A stretch of DNA of 64,000 nt from Holacanthus passer (GCA_025331565.1 JAFREQ010000009.1:8731501-8795500); one strand, 5' to 3'. Positions 20,121-32,894 are shown, counted from the first letter of the stretch. Notes: generated from the sequence alone by a model not told the origin. Made by a program: numbers and translations.

Positions 20121-20393
20121 TGCACTGAGCAAGGGGTGATGAAATGTGACCAACAAGAGGGATGTGACCTGGACAATAGAGGCCGTGCATGTCTGAGTTC
20201 GAGCTGTCGTTGTGCAACTCAGGTCGTGCACTTTTGGAAAAGGAGAGTGTGAATGAACAGTTTCATCATTTCTGATTCTGATAGTGTGCAATCACATTCT
20301 TCTCATGGACACATTCACTTTTCAGCTTAAAGATTTTTTTTCTTTGGGTCCCACATTTTCTTGGTCTCTAGTGACATGATTTTCAACCATTAC

Positions 20394-20424
20394 ATATGGG
20401 TGTCCACATACTTTTGGCCATGCT
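20394..20424 (+). mobile_element. Tc1-like element terminal fragment
   Basis: GTGTCCACATACTTTTGGCCAT is a terminal sequence I recall from abundant fish Tc1/mariner-type repeats. Only the end is present here; the transposase relic at 21050-21215 is not clearly the same copy. Confidence 0.5.
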
Positions 20425-20433
20425 ATCTATCTA

Positions 20434-20945
20434 TCCATCTATCTGGAGCATTCAGTAAATTTGGGGTTTACACTGGAGATGTTTGATGCATTTTGATGGG
20501 TGGAAAAACTAGACAAGGTGATCTGATGATGTGCTCAGATTCTCGGCCCAACAATAGATAGATAGATAGATAGATAGATGGATGTACTTTATTTGTCCCA
20601 AACTGGGAAATTCTTTTGTTGTAGCAGCTACAGTTGCAACAAAACACTACACAGCACAACACATTAAACAACAAGTTTACATGACATAAAACAACAGAAT
20701 GCAAAAAACAAGTATCAAAAAACCACTAATCCTATGAGTAATAATGTAGAGGTAGATGCAAACAGCCTTCAACATGTACTATATGAGGCACTTCAGTCAC
20801 AAGAACAGCAAACCAGAGAGATCAGGTTCAGTTTTTGTTCCAGTGCATGTAGGAGTGAGAGGGGGGATAAAGAAATGCAAATTAATATCAGTGAAGCTGA
20901 GGTTAAATATGTCATCTAAAAACAACCAACGTGTGTCATGGTTCG
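20434..20945 (+). repeat. Left arm of a dispersed inverted repeat pair
   Basis: Positions 20440-20540 and 20755-20945 match the reverse complement of 23510-23185 segment by segment. Shared words include GGGGTTTACAC, GAGATGTTTGATGCA, AAACTAGACAAG, GATGATGTGCTCAGATTC, TCAGGTTCAGTTTTTGTT and GTGCATGTAGGAGTGAGAGG. Positions 20541-20750 are an insertion absent from the other arm. It has no convincing coding content. Confidence 0.75.
20552..20625 (+). mobile_element. (GATA)n plus LINE/SINE-like tail inserted in the repeat arm
   Basis: A GATA tract is followed by CTTTATTTGTCCCAAACTGG and GAAATT. The same arrangement occurs at 23519-23612. This tail plus GATA tract is common in fish interspersed elements. 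Here it splits the repeat arm in two. Confidence 0.6.
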
Positions 20946-21049
20946 GGCCATGTCCATTATTTGCAAGATAACTCTCAATGCTACAGAATACAGTGGTGTT
21001 TTGGCCATAAGAGCGCTTCCGACTTTGTGTCAATAGTTTTTTTCTGGCC

Positions 21050-21215
21050 CGTCCCTGTTTCAACATGTCGGCGCCCTTCCTGCACAAAGCCATGTGAAAC
21101 GTTTATCTCAGTTTGGTGCAGAAGAAGTCGACCGGCCTTCACAGAGCCCTGACCTCGGCTCCATCCAGCACGTTGAGATGAAGTGGAAACATCTGAATCA
21201 GTGGGATTTCCAAAA
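21050..21215 (+). pseudogene. Degenerate Tc1/mariner transposase relic (C-terminal DDE region)
   Basis: Around 21128-21190 the plus strand reads VDRPSQSPDLGSIQHVE. Tc1-family transposases have a W-P-x-x-SPDLNPIEH-L-W signature before their last acidic residue; here Trp is Arg, NPIE is GSIQ and no long frame surrounds it. It is a dead fragment. Confidence 0.6.
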
Positions 21216-21624
21216 TCTCAAGGTCTTTTTCTGTCCTGTTGGCCTGGTCTCTAATGAAAAAAAGAATTCAGTCTCAATGAAACTGTGACCTGGTTAAATA
21301 AATAAGAAGTAAAGAAGAGAAGCAAAACACAGGCTACAGCTTTTAAACTGTGAAGGCTCACGTCAATGTATTGCAACAATACAAACCACTTTCAGTCTGG
21401 ATGTTAGTCTCAACCAGTCTATGTAATCAAAGTCATTCTTACAAAAGGGTCAGTTAGACACATTACATGCATTAAATTTTATTCTATGGCTTCTGTCTTA
21501 ATTTAATAGTTTCAGTTCCATGTGAACAAGCTCACCTATTGCAACAATGAGCACAAAACTGTACAGCCACATGGCTTTTCAACCACTGTTTTGATAGAAT
21601 TAGCTTTAAATATTCACTTGAATT

Positions 21625-22141
21625 CAGAAGTGGAAGAAATACTCAGATGTTATACTTAGTAAAAGTAGCAATACAACAGTGTAGAAATACTTGGTTACCA
21701 GTAAAAGTCCTGCTTTCAAAGTTTTACTCATGTAAAAATATTTTCATCACAATATTGGTCTACTTTAAGGGGCAAAAGTAAAAGTGCTCATGATGCAGAA
21801 TGGCCCATTTCAGAAGAAAGTATATTAGTGGATAATAATTTTTGATGTATTAATGTGTTAATCACTTTAATGTTGCAGCTGGTGAAGGCGGAGCTCAAGT
21901 AGCTTGTGAATTTCCCCCACCAATAAAGTTTATGTTGATCTACATCATCATTTATTTCTTGATTTTATTTTGTATTATTAGTCTGAATCTGAAAATAATT
22001 TAAGTTCAAATAAATGTAGAGGAGAAAAAGTACAATATTTGCATCTAAATTGCAGTGTAGAAGTAAATGGAAATACTCAAGTAAAGTACAAGTACCTCAA
22101 AATTGAATTTAAGTTAAGTACTTAGTTATTTTCCCCCACTG
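21625..22141 (+). mobile_element. hAT-type non-autonomous element
   Basis: This 517 bp element runs from CAGAAGTGGAAGAAATACTC to TTTTCCCCCACTG, so the ends are imperfect inverted repeats of the hAT CAGNGGTGGAA type. The interior carries TAAAAGTAGCAATAC and AAGTCCTGCTTTCAAA. It matches common fish miniature elements and a partial inverted copy at 46190-46550. It has no ORF. Confidence 0.65.
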
Positions 22142-23184
22142 CTTATAATTAAGTTAAACCACAAATACACTGTCTGCGTTTTCCCAGCTGCTGAACTTAG
22201 TCTAGTAAATGTTAGTGCTGTTACAATAAAAAACCACAAGATGGCGGTCTTGTCCAGTCAACCTCCTTTGACACTTTGCTCCTGAAGGTTTGTTTTTGTA
22301 GCCTAGAATTATCATTAATCTTCTAAATAATCATTATAGCTTTACTTCTATGTGACCTTGTGATTGTACCATATAGTTCAAGACATTTTAGAGGCTAACA
22401 TTACCCAGCAGCCAAGTCTTTCTCTTAACTAACAACTATAATCATCATCGTCATCTTCTTCTTCTTCAGGGGCTGGCATCCAGCTTATTGGTGCACATTA
22501 CAGGCCACCTTCTGCTCCGGTGAGTGGATCAGACAATAGACTTTAATCTAAATCCCTTATGAGAAACACAACACACACACACACACACACTGTCTCTCTT
22601 GCTCATGTTTACTTAGGTCACTTTTGAGCACATTACAGAGGCTGACAATCATTTCCTTGGACTTACCCTGACCATAACCTCTGACCCAAAAATCAGCTGT
22701 TTTCCAATTAAGGACACCCTTGACAGTTAACTGGTTTTGGGTCTGAAATGTGTCATTGAACGTAGCCTGAGACAAAACTACAGTTTATCCTCTGTGCTCC
22801 ATGTCAGCCATGCTATCACCCTATCCCTGCTCATCTATCACATCCTATAAAAAAATAGCCTGTATCCTTTCAGAGAGCAAACAGCACCCTGACCTGTGCT
22901 CAGTAATCCTGTTAATGTGAATTCCTGCACCCCTAATTCCCCCAGCTTATTCCTCATCATCTCCGTGTCCCATCCCCCCACAACTCAGAACTACATGATC
23001 TACTGACAACCCTCACAGGAGCCTGTCTGCTGTCCAGTTTCAGTGTTTTGGTTTGTGCACGCTGCTCCAACTTTAACCTCGTCAATACAGTTTCCTCTCT
23101 CCTGTGTCCACAACCCACCATAGTAACTTTAACACTCAATTGAGATACCCCCCTTGGTCCCACCTTTTTTTGCCACAGTTGATT
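22142..23184. other. Spacer between transposon fragments
   Basis: It holds a (CA)n tract at 22566-22590 and a TCATCGTCATCTTCTTC run near 22445. No gene is seen. Confidence 0.6.
22566..22590. repeat. (CA)n microsatellite
   Basis: About 12 CA units. Confidence 0.9.
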
Positions 23185-23510
23185 GTTTTTTTCCAGCTTA
23201 AATATTTAACCTCTGCTTTACCGATACTAATTTGCATTTCTTTAATTCCTTTCTTTGAAGCCAACTCACCCCCCCCTCTCACTCCTACATGCACTAAAAC
23301 AAAAACTGAACCTGACCTCCCTGATTCTTCTTGGGATTGATGGAAGCGCTTCATATCATACATCTTGAAGACTGTTTGCATGGAAACACTTTAAACTTGT
23401 TGGGCTGAGGGTGAATCTGAGCACATCATCAGCTCATCTTGTCTAGTTTTCTCATCACAGTGCATCAAACATCTCTGTGTAAACCCCCAATTTATTGAAT
23501 GCCCTTCTGT
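23185..23510 (-). repeat. Right arm of the dispersed inverted repeat pair
   Basis: Its reverse complement matches 20440-20540 followed directly by 20755-20945. It lacks the 210 bp insertion of the left arm and so represents the older, uninterrupted form. Confidence 0.75.
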
Positions 23511-23518
23511 TGATTCCA

Positions 23519-23612
23519 ATCAGATAGACAGATATATAGGTAGATAGATACATAGACAGACAGATAGACAGATAGACTTTATTCATCCCAAACTGGGAAA
23601 TTGTTGTGTTAC
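23519..23612 (+). mobile_element. (GATA)n-like tract plus interspersed-element tail
   Basis: An imperfect AGACAGATAGAT tract is followed by CTTTATTCATCCCAAACTGG and GAAATTGTTG, the same tail as at 20583-20617. It abuts the right inverted repeat arm. Confidence 0.6.
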
Positions 23613-23839
23613 GACATAAAACATTGCACCGTGCAATTTAAAGCACTGTTAGGAAATGAAGCTAGAAACAGTGAATCTGTAAGATTAGCGCAAAGAGTTT
23701 GTGCAAAGAACATAAAGTGCACACAGATCAGAAACTACAACACTGTGAGTGTTCTGACTTATGTTAACAAAGGTTGTGCACAGTGTGTGTGTCCAGCCCT
23801 CTGCAGGTGGGACCGTGAAACGAGGCCACCCTGCTGCAG

Positions 23840-24114
23840 GTAAAGCTCCACCTGCGGCCGCTCGCTGACCTTCATTACGAGCGCCGAGCTGCGCCGGTCT
23901 CGTGCGGGCACCGACTGCGCATGTCCGCGGGGGAACCACTTGCTGCTGGAGCGGACAAGTACAAAGAGGCTGCAGACGGCTCGTGTCGGCCGAGCTCGCT
24001 CGCTTTGACGTTAACTTTTCCTACTTTATCCGGACGATTCACCCTCCGAGAGTTTGCACTCGATCGGCTGAGGCAACAGCGAGGAGGTGTTGCGTTCAAG
24101 TCCTGGAAGATCGG
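23840..24114 (+). promoter_or_regulatory. CpG-rich promoter and probable first exon of a plus-strand gene
   Basis: CpG density is far above the rest of the window. TGCGCATG at 23916-23923 resembles half of an NRF-1 site. The segment ends GATCGG followed by consensus donor GTGAGT at 24115-24120, as expected for a transcribed first exon. The start of transcription cannot be placed. A frame opening at 23921 (MSAGEPLAAG...) is open to the donor but looks like no protein I know, so I treat the exon as probably untranslated. Its partner is likely the exon at 57.1 kb. Confidence 0.55.
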
Positions 24115-24120
24115 GTGAGT

Positions 24121-27100
24121 TAAACGCATCGCTGCTTCTGATCAATGCAAAACGTGTGTTCATTTAAAAAGTAGCATTGGAGGATGTGTGTGTGATTGAG
24201 TGTGTGCACGGTGCTTGTTCTGGGTCAGGTGGTCCTGCAGCGAGCAGATCAGACCAGACAATCCCGTGAAGCAGTGCTGGTTAAGCAGGATTATGTTTAA
24301 AGTCATATGGTGTTTGTTGTGCCTGGTAATCTGCTTTTTCCCCCCCCAACCAAACAAAGCTTGTTCATGCCGGACAGGTGTCATGGAAGTAGGCTGCAAG
24401 TGTCTCACATGGTGCTTGAACTTTGAGCTCCAAGTACAGGGAGATGTGAGTCTGATTATTCATTAAAGATTGAACGTGTGAGATTGAAGAAATGTGCTCC
24501 TATGACAGTTTCAGACACTGACCTTTCCCTCATGTGATTTAGTAATCCCTCCTCATTATATGACCCACACTGACTCATCTCGACCATGCATTTAACAGCT
24601 TAAATCTGCTTTCACCACATCCCTCACCTCAAGCCTCTAAAACAGTCATTTCTGTCCTTCACTTCACCCATTTCTCTTTTCCTTATAATTTAAAATAAGC
24701 CACGGTCCAGTGCTTGATTCTTAACAAAAGTGTCTTTATGAAGGCGACAGTCATCCACTTAGAAATAGTGTAAATGAAGCCGCAGTTAGTCATATCTGGT
24801 CTCCAGGCTTCAAACCACACAGCAGAGTTAAACCTTCTCCTCCTCTTGATTTGTCACACCACTACCTATTTTCTCACTGTCAGAGGTTGAAGCAGGCAGA
24901 TAAAAGCTCTGCATAAGTTCTGGGCTCCTAAAGTGTTTCGGGATCAGAATAAAGGGGATACAGACCTGGATGGTGGTCCCTATTGTGCCGGGATCAAATG
25001 GAGGGCTCCTCGTCCTCTGCTGGCCTCAGAGGCTTTTCCCATTTTTTTTTCTTTAGAGATGAAGCCCTGAATTGATATGTCAGGGGGAAGAATATGAGCT
25101 CTGTGACAGAGGTTTAATGAAATTCTTTGGCTTCCACTGTGGCACTTTTGGCATATCGCTGAATCCATTTTTCTACACTTGGGTTTAATAAGAATAGAGA
25201 TTACAAACGGTGCTTTCATGGAGGAGACCAAACAAAGCATGCCTTCAGACTGAAAAGTACCAACCTGGTGTGGCTTTGGTGAACCTGGTGATCTTTTGTA
25301 CAGTATCATTTTTTTTTTTGTAAAATGCTTTAAAAATGGATTCTTTTATGATTTTTCCAGCTTTACATGTGTCTCCGTTATAATTCAGTGCTCTTTAACC
25401 CGATGTTGCTGCTTTTTCTTTTATAACATTGATTATAGGCCCGGTTAAATTTATATAGCCATGAAAACATTAAACCTACTGTGCAGCCATCATAATTAAA
25501 CCTCTGCTGATTACAAAACATGTAAGATATAAATACCCATTTTCCTGACATTTCTATGTAAATCTCAAGATGGATAAAAGTCATCAGACACAGGAAAGTG
25601 CTTGAAAACATCCCCTGATTTCAGCCTTGTAGACGAGTTTGAACAGCAGCTAATTCTTTACACAAAATGGCACTGAACACATGTAGGGAGCCGTATTGTC
25701 ACAGGTGGACAAATTATTAGACACACCTCTCAGTATAACCTAATAAAGGTCAAAGGTCTCCAAAATGACCATAAAGTTGTTTAATAGCTTCAACAAGAAG
25801 TAAAAGTTAAATCTCTGTGATGATTTCCTGCATGGCTGTAGTATTCGACTGCATAACTTTCAGCTAAGTGAACTTAATAAACTGGCAGCGGACATTTATG
25901 TGCCTTTTATTAAGTGGCCTAAGTGGTGGACTAAAACCTTGGCTGGAAATAGTTTTCTTTTCAGCTCACCGTTCCTTGGCAGTAGAGCCAGAAAGTTTGT
26001 TTTGGACGCTGCAGCCGGCGGCTCAGTCCTGTTTTTCTGTGCTGCCTCCATGGTGCACGGGATACGGGACGTTATGCCTCCAAGGTGTTGTCTGTCCGTT
26101 CATCTGTCTGCACACTGTGGACAATCGATAACTTGAAAACAATATGATGAATAAACCTTTTTCCGACATGGAATATGTAAGATTGCTGGTTACATCCATG
26201 TTTGAATTGTTCAAGTTTTTTTTTAACAGTTTTTCTTTGTTACAGGTTAGTTTAAGAATTCAAATGCTGAATACTGTCACTTAAGGGAAATACTTGTGTG
26301 GAATATCGGCTCATTGATGCACAGTTTAAGCTGATGGCTAAATGTCTCATAGATTTTAGTGTATAGGCAGCTCACGTGCCTCTTGTTTATTTCATCCCTG
26401 AACTCAGGCTTGTTCGTACTGTAACCAGCTTAGTGTTAAATCTGTACATTGTTCATGTCCACCAGCGGCGTGCAGAGCTTTCCACAGCCTCTCACTGGTC
26501 TCCCACTAACACATAAGCAGATCTGGTGGGAGCGTGGCCTGGCGTCGGATGGTACATCAGGCTTAGCGGCGCTCTGGGTCCACATCATCGGGCTGCTCTT
26601 TTGGGCCTTTGTGGACATATGGCAGAGGTCTCTCAATTAGCACCTTAGTGAGACGACCCTTCTGTCCACATGATCAAAGCCGCGCCTCCTCCTGCTCAGA
26701 TGTGTCACCCCCAGCCTCCACCTCCCTGTGATTAGGACTCCCATCCCTCCCGAGTTTGTTTAGAGAAATTGACTTCCACTCCACTGCCCCGTCTGAGCGG
26801 GTTGCACGTCAAATCTGGCCCCGCTTTTCTTGCGGCTGTACAGTTTTTGTGGAATCCCTGCCATGGTGTTTCCTCTGTAATTTCATCTCGAGGGGGTGCT
26901 GAGTTGTAATTTTAGTTTTGGTCAAACATCTGTGCATGCTTCTATCCCGTTCGTGCTTCTCGTGCATGTTTCAGTGCTTAAAATACTGCCTCTGGGCTGG
27001 AAGAGCTGAATTTTTCTCTACCCATCTGCGCTCATATCTTTATTTCTGTGAGAGCTTCACGCTGAAGAAACCACTCTTACTGACTGTGGAGGTGAAGGGA

Positions 27101-28117
27101 GTTGTTACAGCTGTTCGAGTCTTGAAGTGTGGGATGAAGACCTACATGAGCCTCAGGGACTGCCCTGTTATTACAAGATCAGATATGCTTTGAATAGTAG
27201 ATCCACTGAAATGAAACAATCGGAGCTCCCCGCCAAAACCACACTGACAACTGTACAGTGTTTGATGAAGGCCAAATCTCTTATGTGAGATATCAAATTA
27301 GATTAGATATCACATAAGTCACCTCTATAGGCATAAACCTGTAAAATCTAAAAATGAAGCCAGCACAGCAGATTTTAAACTTTTAAATAAAAAAATCAAA
27401 GTCAAGCTTCAGGAAATCCTCCTAAGAGATCTCCAGAGGCCTCGGGCGGCTGCCAGGCCAGAGCCACATTGTTTTCACATTTGCTCGGAAGTCCTTATTG
27501 GTGTGATCAAAGTTTTGGCAGAACTGCTTGAAAATCTTTTTAAATCAGTTCTTAGAGGCTTAACAGAGTTCAAGATGGTCTGAGATGGATTGGGACTTTT
27601 GTCTTTGCTGGGTTTAGCTTTTTCATGCACTCATTGATCACAAATATACAGCGTGCCGTATTGTGTATTATACAAACGTTTAAGCTGTAGTGTGTAATTC
27701 TGATGTTTGAATTGTGGACGTGTGTAAAGATAATTTTGAATGCTTGATCATTGGACAGCAACATAGAAGAGTCTGTCATTGTGTTGGTTTCCCTTTCTTT
27801 GAATAGATACCACATAACCGCCATTGTACTGTTTACAGTAACAGTGTGGCACATAACTGACAGTAAACAACGATTAGTCACTTTTACATTCCATGTTTGT
27901 GTGTGGATTAAACAAATGAGACGCAACGTATTAATTAGTGAGCTTTAGAGGTGCTGTCAGGATGACTTCCCTGTTTCCAGTCCACCTAAGTTAGCTGGCT
28001 GACATGAACGTGATATAGGTCTGCTCATCTGACTCTTGGCAAGAAACCGAATAAGTGTATTTCAGTGAATGAGGTAAACATTAGATATTATGGTTGTTTA
28101 ACCAATTAAATTATCCT
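24121..28117 (+). other. Start of the presumed long first intron
   Basis: No coding exon is seen. Positions 26450-26860 are more GC-balanced and non-repetitive and could be a conserved regulatory block. A hairpin lies at 27280-27318. Confidence 0.4.
27280..27318. repeat. Short near-perfect inverted repeat (hairpin)
   Basis: CTTATGTGAGATATC is followed after 11 bases by GATATCACATAAG, giving a 13-bp stem with a 2-base bulge. It is too short for a microRNA precursor and has no T tract after it. Confidence 0.7.
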
Positions 28118-28225
28118 TAAAGGTTCAGTGTGTAGGATTTAGTGGCATCTAGTGGTGAGGTTGCAATCACTGAATTGAATACCCCACCTGCTCACCCTCC
28201 CCTTCCTAGTGTGCAAATAATAGCA
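28118..28225 (+). repeat. Interspersed fish repeat (GTTCAGTGTGTAGGATTTAG type)
   Basis: The words GTTCAGTGTGTAGGATTTAG, TGGCATCTAGTGGTGAGGTT and CACCCTCCCCTTCC match a short element I recall as abundant in percomorph genomes. The class is uncertain. Confidence 0.55.
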
Positions 28226-31200
28226 CACCTTTTTGATTGCTAATGTGTAAGAATATTTTACAAAAATATTTGAGTAGAAATAACTGCAGTTTTTTTCAAT
28301 AGCTTCCATGTCATGTAACCCACCTGTTGGTATCTATTCACTGGTCACATTGGAAATCTTGACTTTTTAATTTTTTCACTTTAGCACATTGCACTCTAGA
28401 GGTGCATGTTCTCCAGCCTTTGTCACCTTTGTCTCAGAAAAGAAATCAAGGGAAAACCTTGATAATGTAATGCAATAGGACTGTAAAGAAATGTTCATTT
28501 TAAGAACCCAACTTTCAAACTTTCCCTCTGGCTTGTTAAACATCTCTGCAGCTCCTTTGTGTCCCAGAGTAGCTTGATGAGAGGAAGTTGTCGTCTTGCT
28601 GATGATATACTCGATAACCTCTTTTGCCTTCAGGCCTGTAGAGCTGAAGTCCTTTGTCAGAGGTTGTGAACTGAGTTAATTGAAATTCCTGCAGACTTGC
28701 ATGTCAGCTGGTGCGTCACTCATTATGCAAAACTCTAAGCTCACATTAAAGATCACAATATTCTTGATTAAAATGTTCCCTCCTTGCGACCTAGATAGGC
28801 CTTCCTCTTGTGGAGGATCTAGTTGTTTAACCATATGGAGAATTGCCGGATGAGCCAGTCCTGCGTGCTTCAACTTGTGTGAGGTTTCTGTTTGGAGGAA
28901 AATTGTCGCGGCAAACATGAATGAGTGAAGGTATTTCTCTGTATAGCTGGGATTAACCCCAACTCAACCTTGAAGTGTGTTTCACAAAGATGTTTTGTTT
29001 CCTGGTATGTTAATCCCTTTCATTCATGCCGCCTCTCAGTCATCATGTGTTCTTTATATCAGAGATGATCAGTTGGGATCATTGACATTTGCAAATTAAT
29101 GTAGTTTAAATGAGAGTCATGAATTGAATGTTTTTCTTCTAGTCTCTCTGCATTTCTTTTGAGGCGCTTCCACAACTTTTGCAAATCTGATCCCTTATTA
29201 GGCTCTACAGAGTTGTTTGGATGGTAGATATTTTGATCATTTCATTGAATTAATTGCACACTGAGAGATGCCCTGAAGTGAAGGTGCTCTGCTTGACGAG
29301 GCTTGCTGTAAATGATTGTTTTGATATTGACCACAATGGGAGGAGTGGCAGAAACAACAGAATGTGGTGAAGCAGGGAACCCCAAAACACTCCATATATA
29401 TACTGTATATTGTTTTTAGGAAGGAGTAGAGTGTCTGGAACAACTTGACCTACATGCAAGATGCACAGAGACGGGAAGGCAATCTGAAAATCAAAACAAC
29501 ACTTGTAGTTTGAAGATCATAATATTCTTTTTGATACAACTCTTATATTTGTGCGTTGCACAAAACTATTTTCCACTTTGTACAATAAACTAAAATGTAC
29601 AAATAAAAGCATAAACATATGGAAAAATTCGGCCTGTAAAACGTATTTACATGTCGATCTGCCAGCAAATGTGCAGATATTGATACATGAGAGATTAACA
29701 TCAGCCAATTACACTTCCCAATAATCGTCCACATTTGTTTTCTTCCTCATGACCTTGTGTTTTCAATGACCCCCCCTCCCAAAGAGCTTGCACCAGGAAC
29801 AGAAGTGGGAGTGCAGTGGGGGTTGAGCCAAGTGCTGAAGTGCAATTTGTTGTTCAAGGATGATTTGAAGTCTGTTCACTCAGACCAGGCCCTAAAGTGA
29901 TGGTGCTGTTAGGTTTTCTGCCAGGTTTTACTTAGCAGAACAGACCCAATTCACAGCTATAGAACACCTCCATTGTTGTCCAGAAACCATTAAAACATAA
30001 GCATAGCCATAAAGTTTGTCTTACTTCTGTTAGAGACTAAACATGCAGCCACAGAGTTGTTTCATTGTATGGCTCTTTTTTATCTGTTTTTAATAGGAAT
30101 TGACATGATTGAGTGACTTGTACATGGTGATCGTGAAACACAAAACTGTCAAAATGCTGCAACATGCACAAAGTGAGAGTCATGGACCAGCTGCATGATT
30201 CAGGTGATTGAACCTGTGACCTGCTATAGATTAATCTGCCAATTATTTTCACAATTAATAAATGTAGTGTTAAGTGTTTAAAATCTCAAATAATTGGGAA
30301 AATGCTCATTGCAATTTCATCTTCAAATTGCTTCTTTTGTTCAGCAAACAGTCCAAAACTCAGAGACTCTTCATTTGCTATCAAAAAACAAATCCTTACA
30401 TTGAAGAAGATTGAACCAGCAAATGTTCATTTTGGCTTAAAAAATGACTGAAACAATTAATAATTTATCAAAATAGTTTTCAATCATGTTCTTTTGATCA
30501 ATTAATTGACTAATTGTTCAATCTCTAGTACATAGTATCATCCCAACACCACCACAGTACTTGCAGCTTCCTCTGTCTGTCGTCATCTGCTGAGAGACCT
30601 CAGTGGATCTGAAGTGTTGCAGAGATCTGCGAGACTCTCGCAGCTTGTACTTACAAATCTTCCACGGCTGCCTGGGTGAGAAGGAAGTGTCAGGTTGTCG
30701 AAGCGGCTCTCCTTCAGCTTGTCATTATCCCATCAGAACCGCTTGAGAATGAAAGGCAGGCCGTCTGAGAAAAGGAGGAGTGAAGAATCCCGCCCGTTTC
30801 TTGTACGTTAAGCAGGACAAGGCAGGTGCAAAGGGAATTCAGGCCTCAATTGATACCATGATAATCCCTCAGCTATGCAGGCATGCACAGACTTTGCCTG
30901 TCAAGATGAAGCATTTCACAACAAGGTAGTCTGGGCAGTTTGATTCACTTTAGCCAGAGCTGAACCCTTATGAGGAGACGTAAACAAGTGGCATACTCAT
31001 GCAACATATTCTGTTTATGAAATCATGTTCTAAGTGTTTTGTTAGTTTTACTATTTAAAACTCACAATGCAATGGCCTTCTAAACAAAGCAAGATATAAC
31101 CAGAAAGTTCAGAACTTTTACCAGCTTAAAGTGAAGGATAATATAACTGCAGTAATACATAAAGAAGAAGTGAAGTCGACTAAGTGACTCAATAATGTTA

Positions 31201-32097
31201 TTTACATCACAATATTTAAGCCATTATTAGGCATCAAAAGCTGCCATTCCCATCTACCCTTGACCAAGAAGGGCTTAAGCATATATTGAATTAAACAACA
31301 TTACATTACAGTACATTTTATTGCTTATGAATTCAACTTTCCATTTCTAAGACTTAAGAGAGATTTTATTTCTTCTTTCTAAAGTTGCACAGTCTTGCTT
31401 TAACCTGCTAATGACGCTTTCAGCCAAGGGCTCAAAAGACAATTATAAATCAAATGTTGAGGATGTCAGATTTCTGTGGAAGGATGACTCACTTGCAGCT
31501 TGATTAGTCCCCGTCAGTGTGTGGACCACTGGAGCCCATACGTAGGTGAATCTGTGGCCTGTTTTAATCAAGAGAGGACTCCACTTCTTAGTATGCTCAC
31601 CCTCTGTGGGCTCTTTTAAGGTGGACTGCGAAAGGCTTGTAATTTGCTTCTTCACATGAAACAGAAGCTCGGGCAGCTGGGATTTATATCTTTTACAGTG
31701 ATTGTATGTAATTTTTAAATATTGATAGAAAATGATGTGACATGATTGTATCACGCTGATGTTTTCTGATGTCCAACCACGTCAGTTCTGCAAGCAGCAA
31801 TGTGCTTTAGCTTCATTCATTTTGTAGTTTTGAGTTATTTCTTTTGTAAACCAAACTCTACTTTATGTGCAGAAAGGTTAAACAAGATTTGTCCTCTCTC
31901 TAAAAATGTGTTCTGACAGTAGCCACTTACCTAAAGCACAGACGTGAGGTTGATATTGACGTCTCACTCTGGGAAAGAAAGCAGATCAATGATTTTCCCA
32001 AAATATAGGACAAGATAAACCTGTATTTGTGCCACAGTGGGGATTGAGCTATTCCTTTTAAAGAGTCATCTCGCCCCTTCCTATTAATGTTTTAATT
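28226..32097 (+). other. Intronic/intergenic sequence
   Basis: AT-rich, with no supported exon. Several ATTAATTG-like stretches around 30230-30530 look like an old, unclassified repeat. Confidence 0.4.
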
Positions 32098-32168
32098 AGT
32101 CAAGTCAGTTTTATTTATATAGCCTAATATCACAAATCACAATTTGCCTCAAGGGACTTTATAGTCTA
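32098..32168 (+). repeat. Interspersed fish repeat (TTTATTTATATAGCCTAATA type)
   Basis: AAGTCAGTTTTATTTATATAG and CACAAATCACAATTTGCCTC followed by AAGGGACTTTATAGTC match a well-known fish element tail, here about 70 bp. Confidence 0.6.
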
Positions 32169-32699
32169 TCAAATTAATGCTGACACGAGTGATCAGTTAT
32201 GCAGTTTTGATAATTGATTCATCATTTTTTTCAGCACAAATCGACGTCACCTCAGGCTTTTGGCATGTTTTAGAGAAAATAACAGGCAGATTTATCGATA
32301 ATGATATAATCGTTGTCTCAGCCCCAGTTTTAATACTCCTTCCTTTGTCATGAAACTACTGTTGGATTCAATCCACTGCAGATCAAACCACAATTAAACC
32401 TCGAAGGTGCTGTGCTTTCATTCCCGAAGGGTGGAGCATCACTTTAATGAGAGGTAAGACTTTACATGAACATGTTGCCATGTGCAGCTTTTTACCCAGA
32501 GGCTGTTGGAATCGCCCCTAATTTCTCTCCCCTTCATTATCCTCTACGCCGCAGAGAGAGCTGTTTGTCTCCTGCCAGGGATGCCACTGTTTACGGCTGA
32601 CAGAGCCCCAGAGCCTCGGCCCGCTGGCCACCAGGCTGCTCATATTACAGCCTCCCTCACTGGCTGGTATTGTCAGGTTACAATGTGTGTGTGTGTGTG

Positions 32700-32894
32700 T
32701 TCGGTGTCTGAGCAGCCGTGTTGTGATTGGCCCGCGCTCTGCCGTGTGAGACAGCGCCGGGTGACGTCTCCATGTTAATCCCTCATTTCTCTCTGGGATG
32801 TTTCCTCTCTGGTTGTGCTGGGAGCTGTCGGTGAGCTGCAGCTGAGGGAAATGCGTTCGCAAAATCACTTTGACACTCTTGAGACCTGAGGAAG
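32700..32894 (+). promoter_or_regulatory. Candidate alternative promoter and first exon
   Basis: An inverted CCAAT box (GATTGG, about 32725-32730) and a CRE-like TGACGTC (32762-32768) lie in a GC-rich stretch. Downstream, GAGGAAG is followed by donor GTGAGT at 32895-32900. This could be a second transcription start within the long intron of the plus-strand gene. Support is from motifs only. Confidence 0.35.

Noticed and set aside
19951..20217. Upstream extension of the fbp1 frame, open for about 89 further codons before the chosen ATG.
   Set aside because: It includes a translated CA repeat and no FBPase-like residues. The ATG at 19950 gives the family N-terminus.
20756..20971. Similar short proteins encoded in both inverted repeat arms (MQTAFNMYYM... 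and MQTVFKMYDM...).
   Set aside because: The similarity reflects DNA homology of the arms; the frames diverge by indels and show no known domain.
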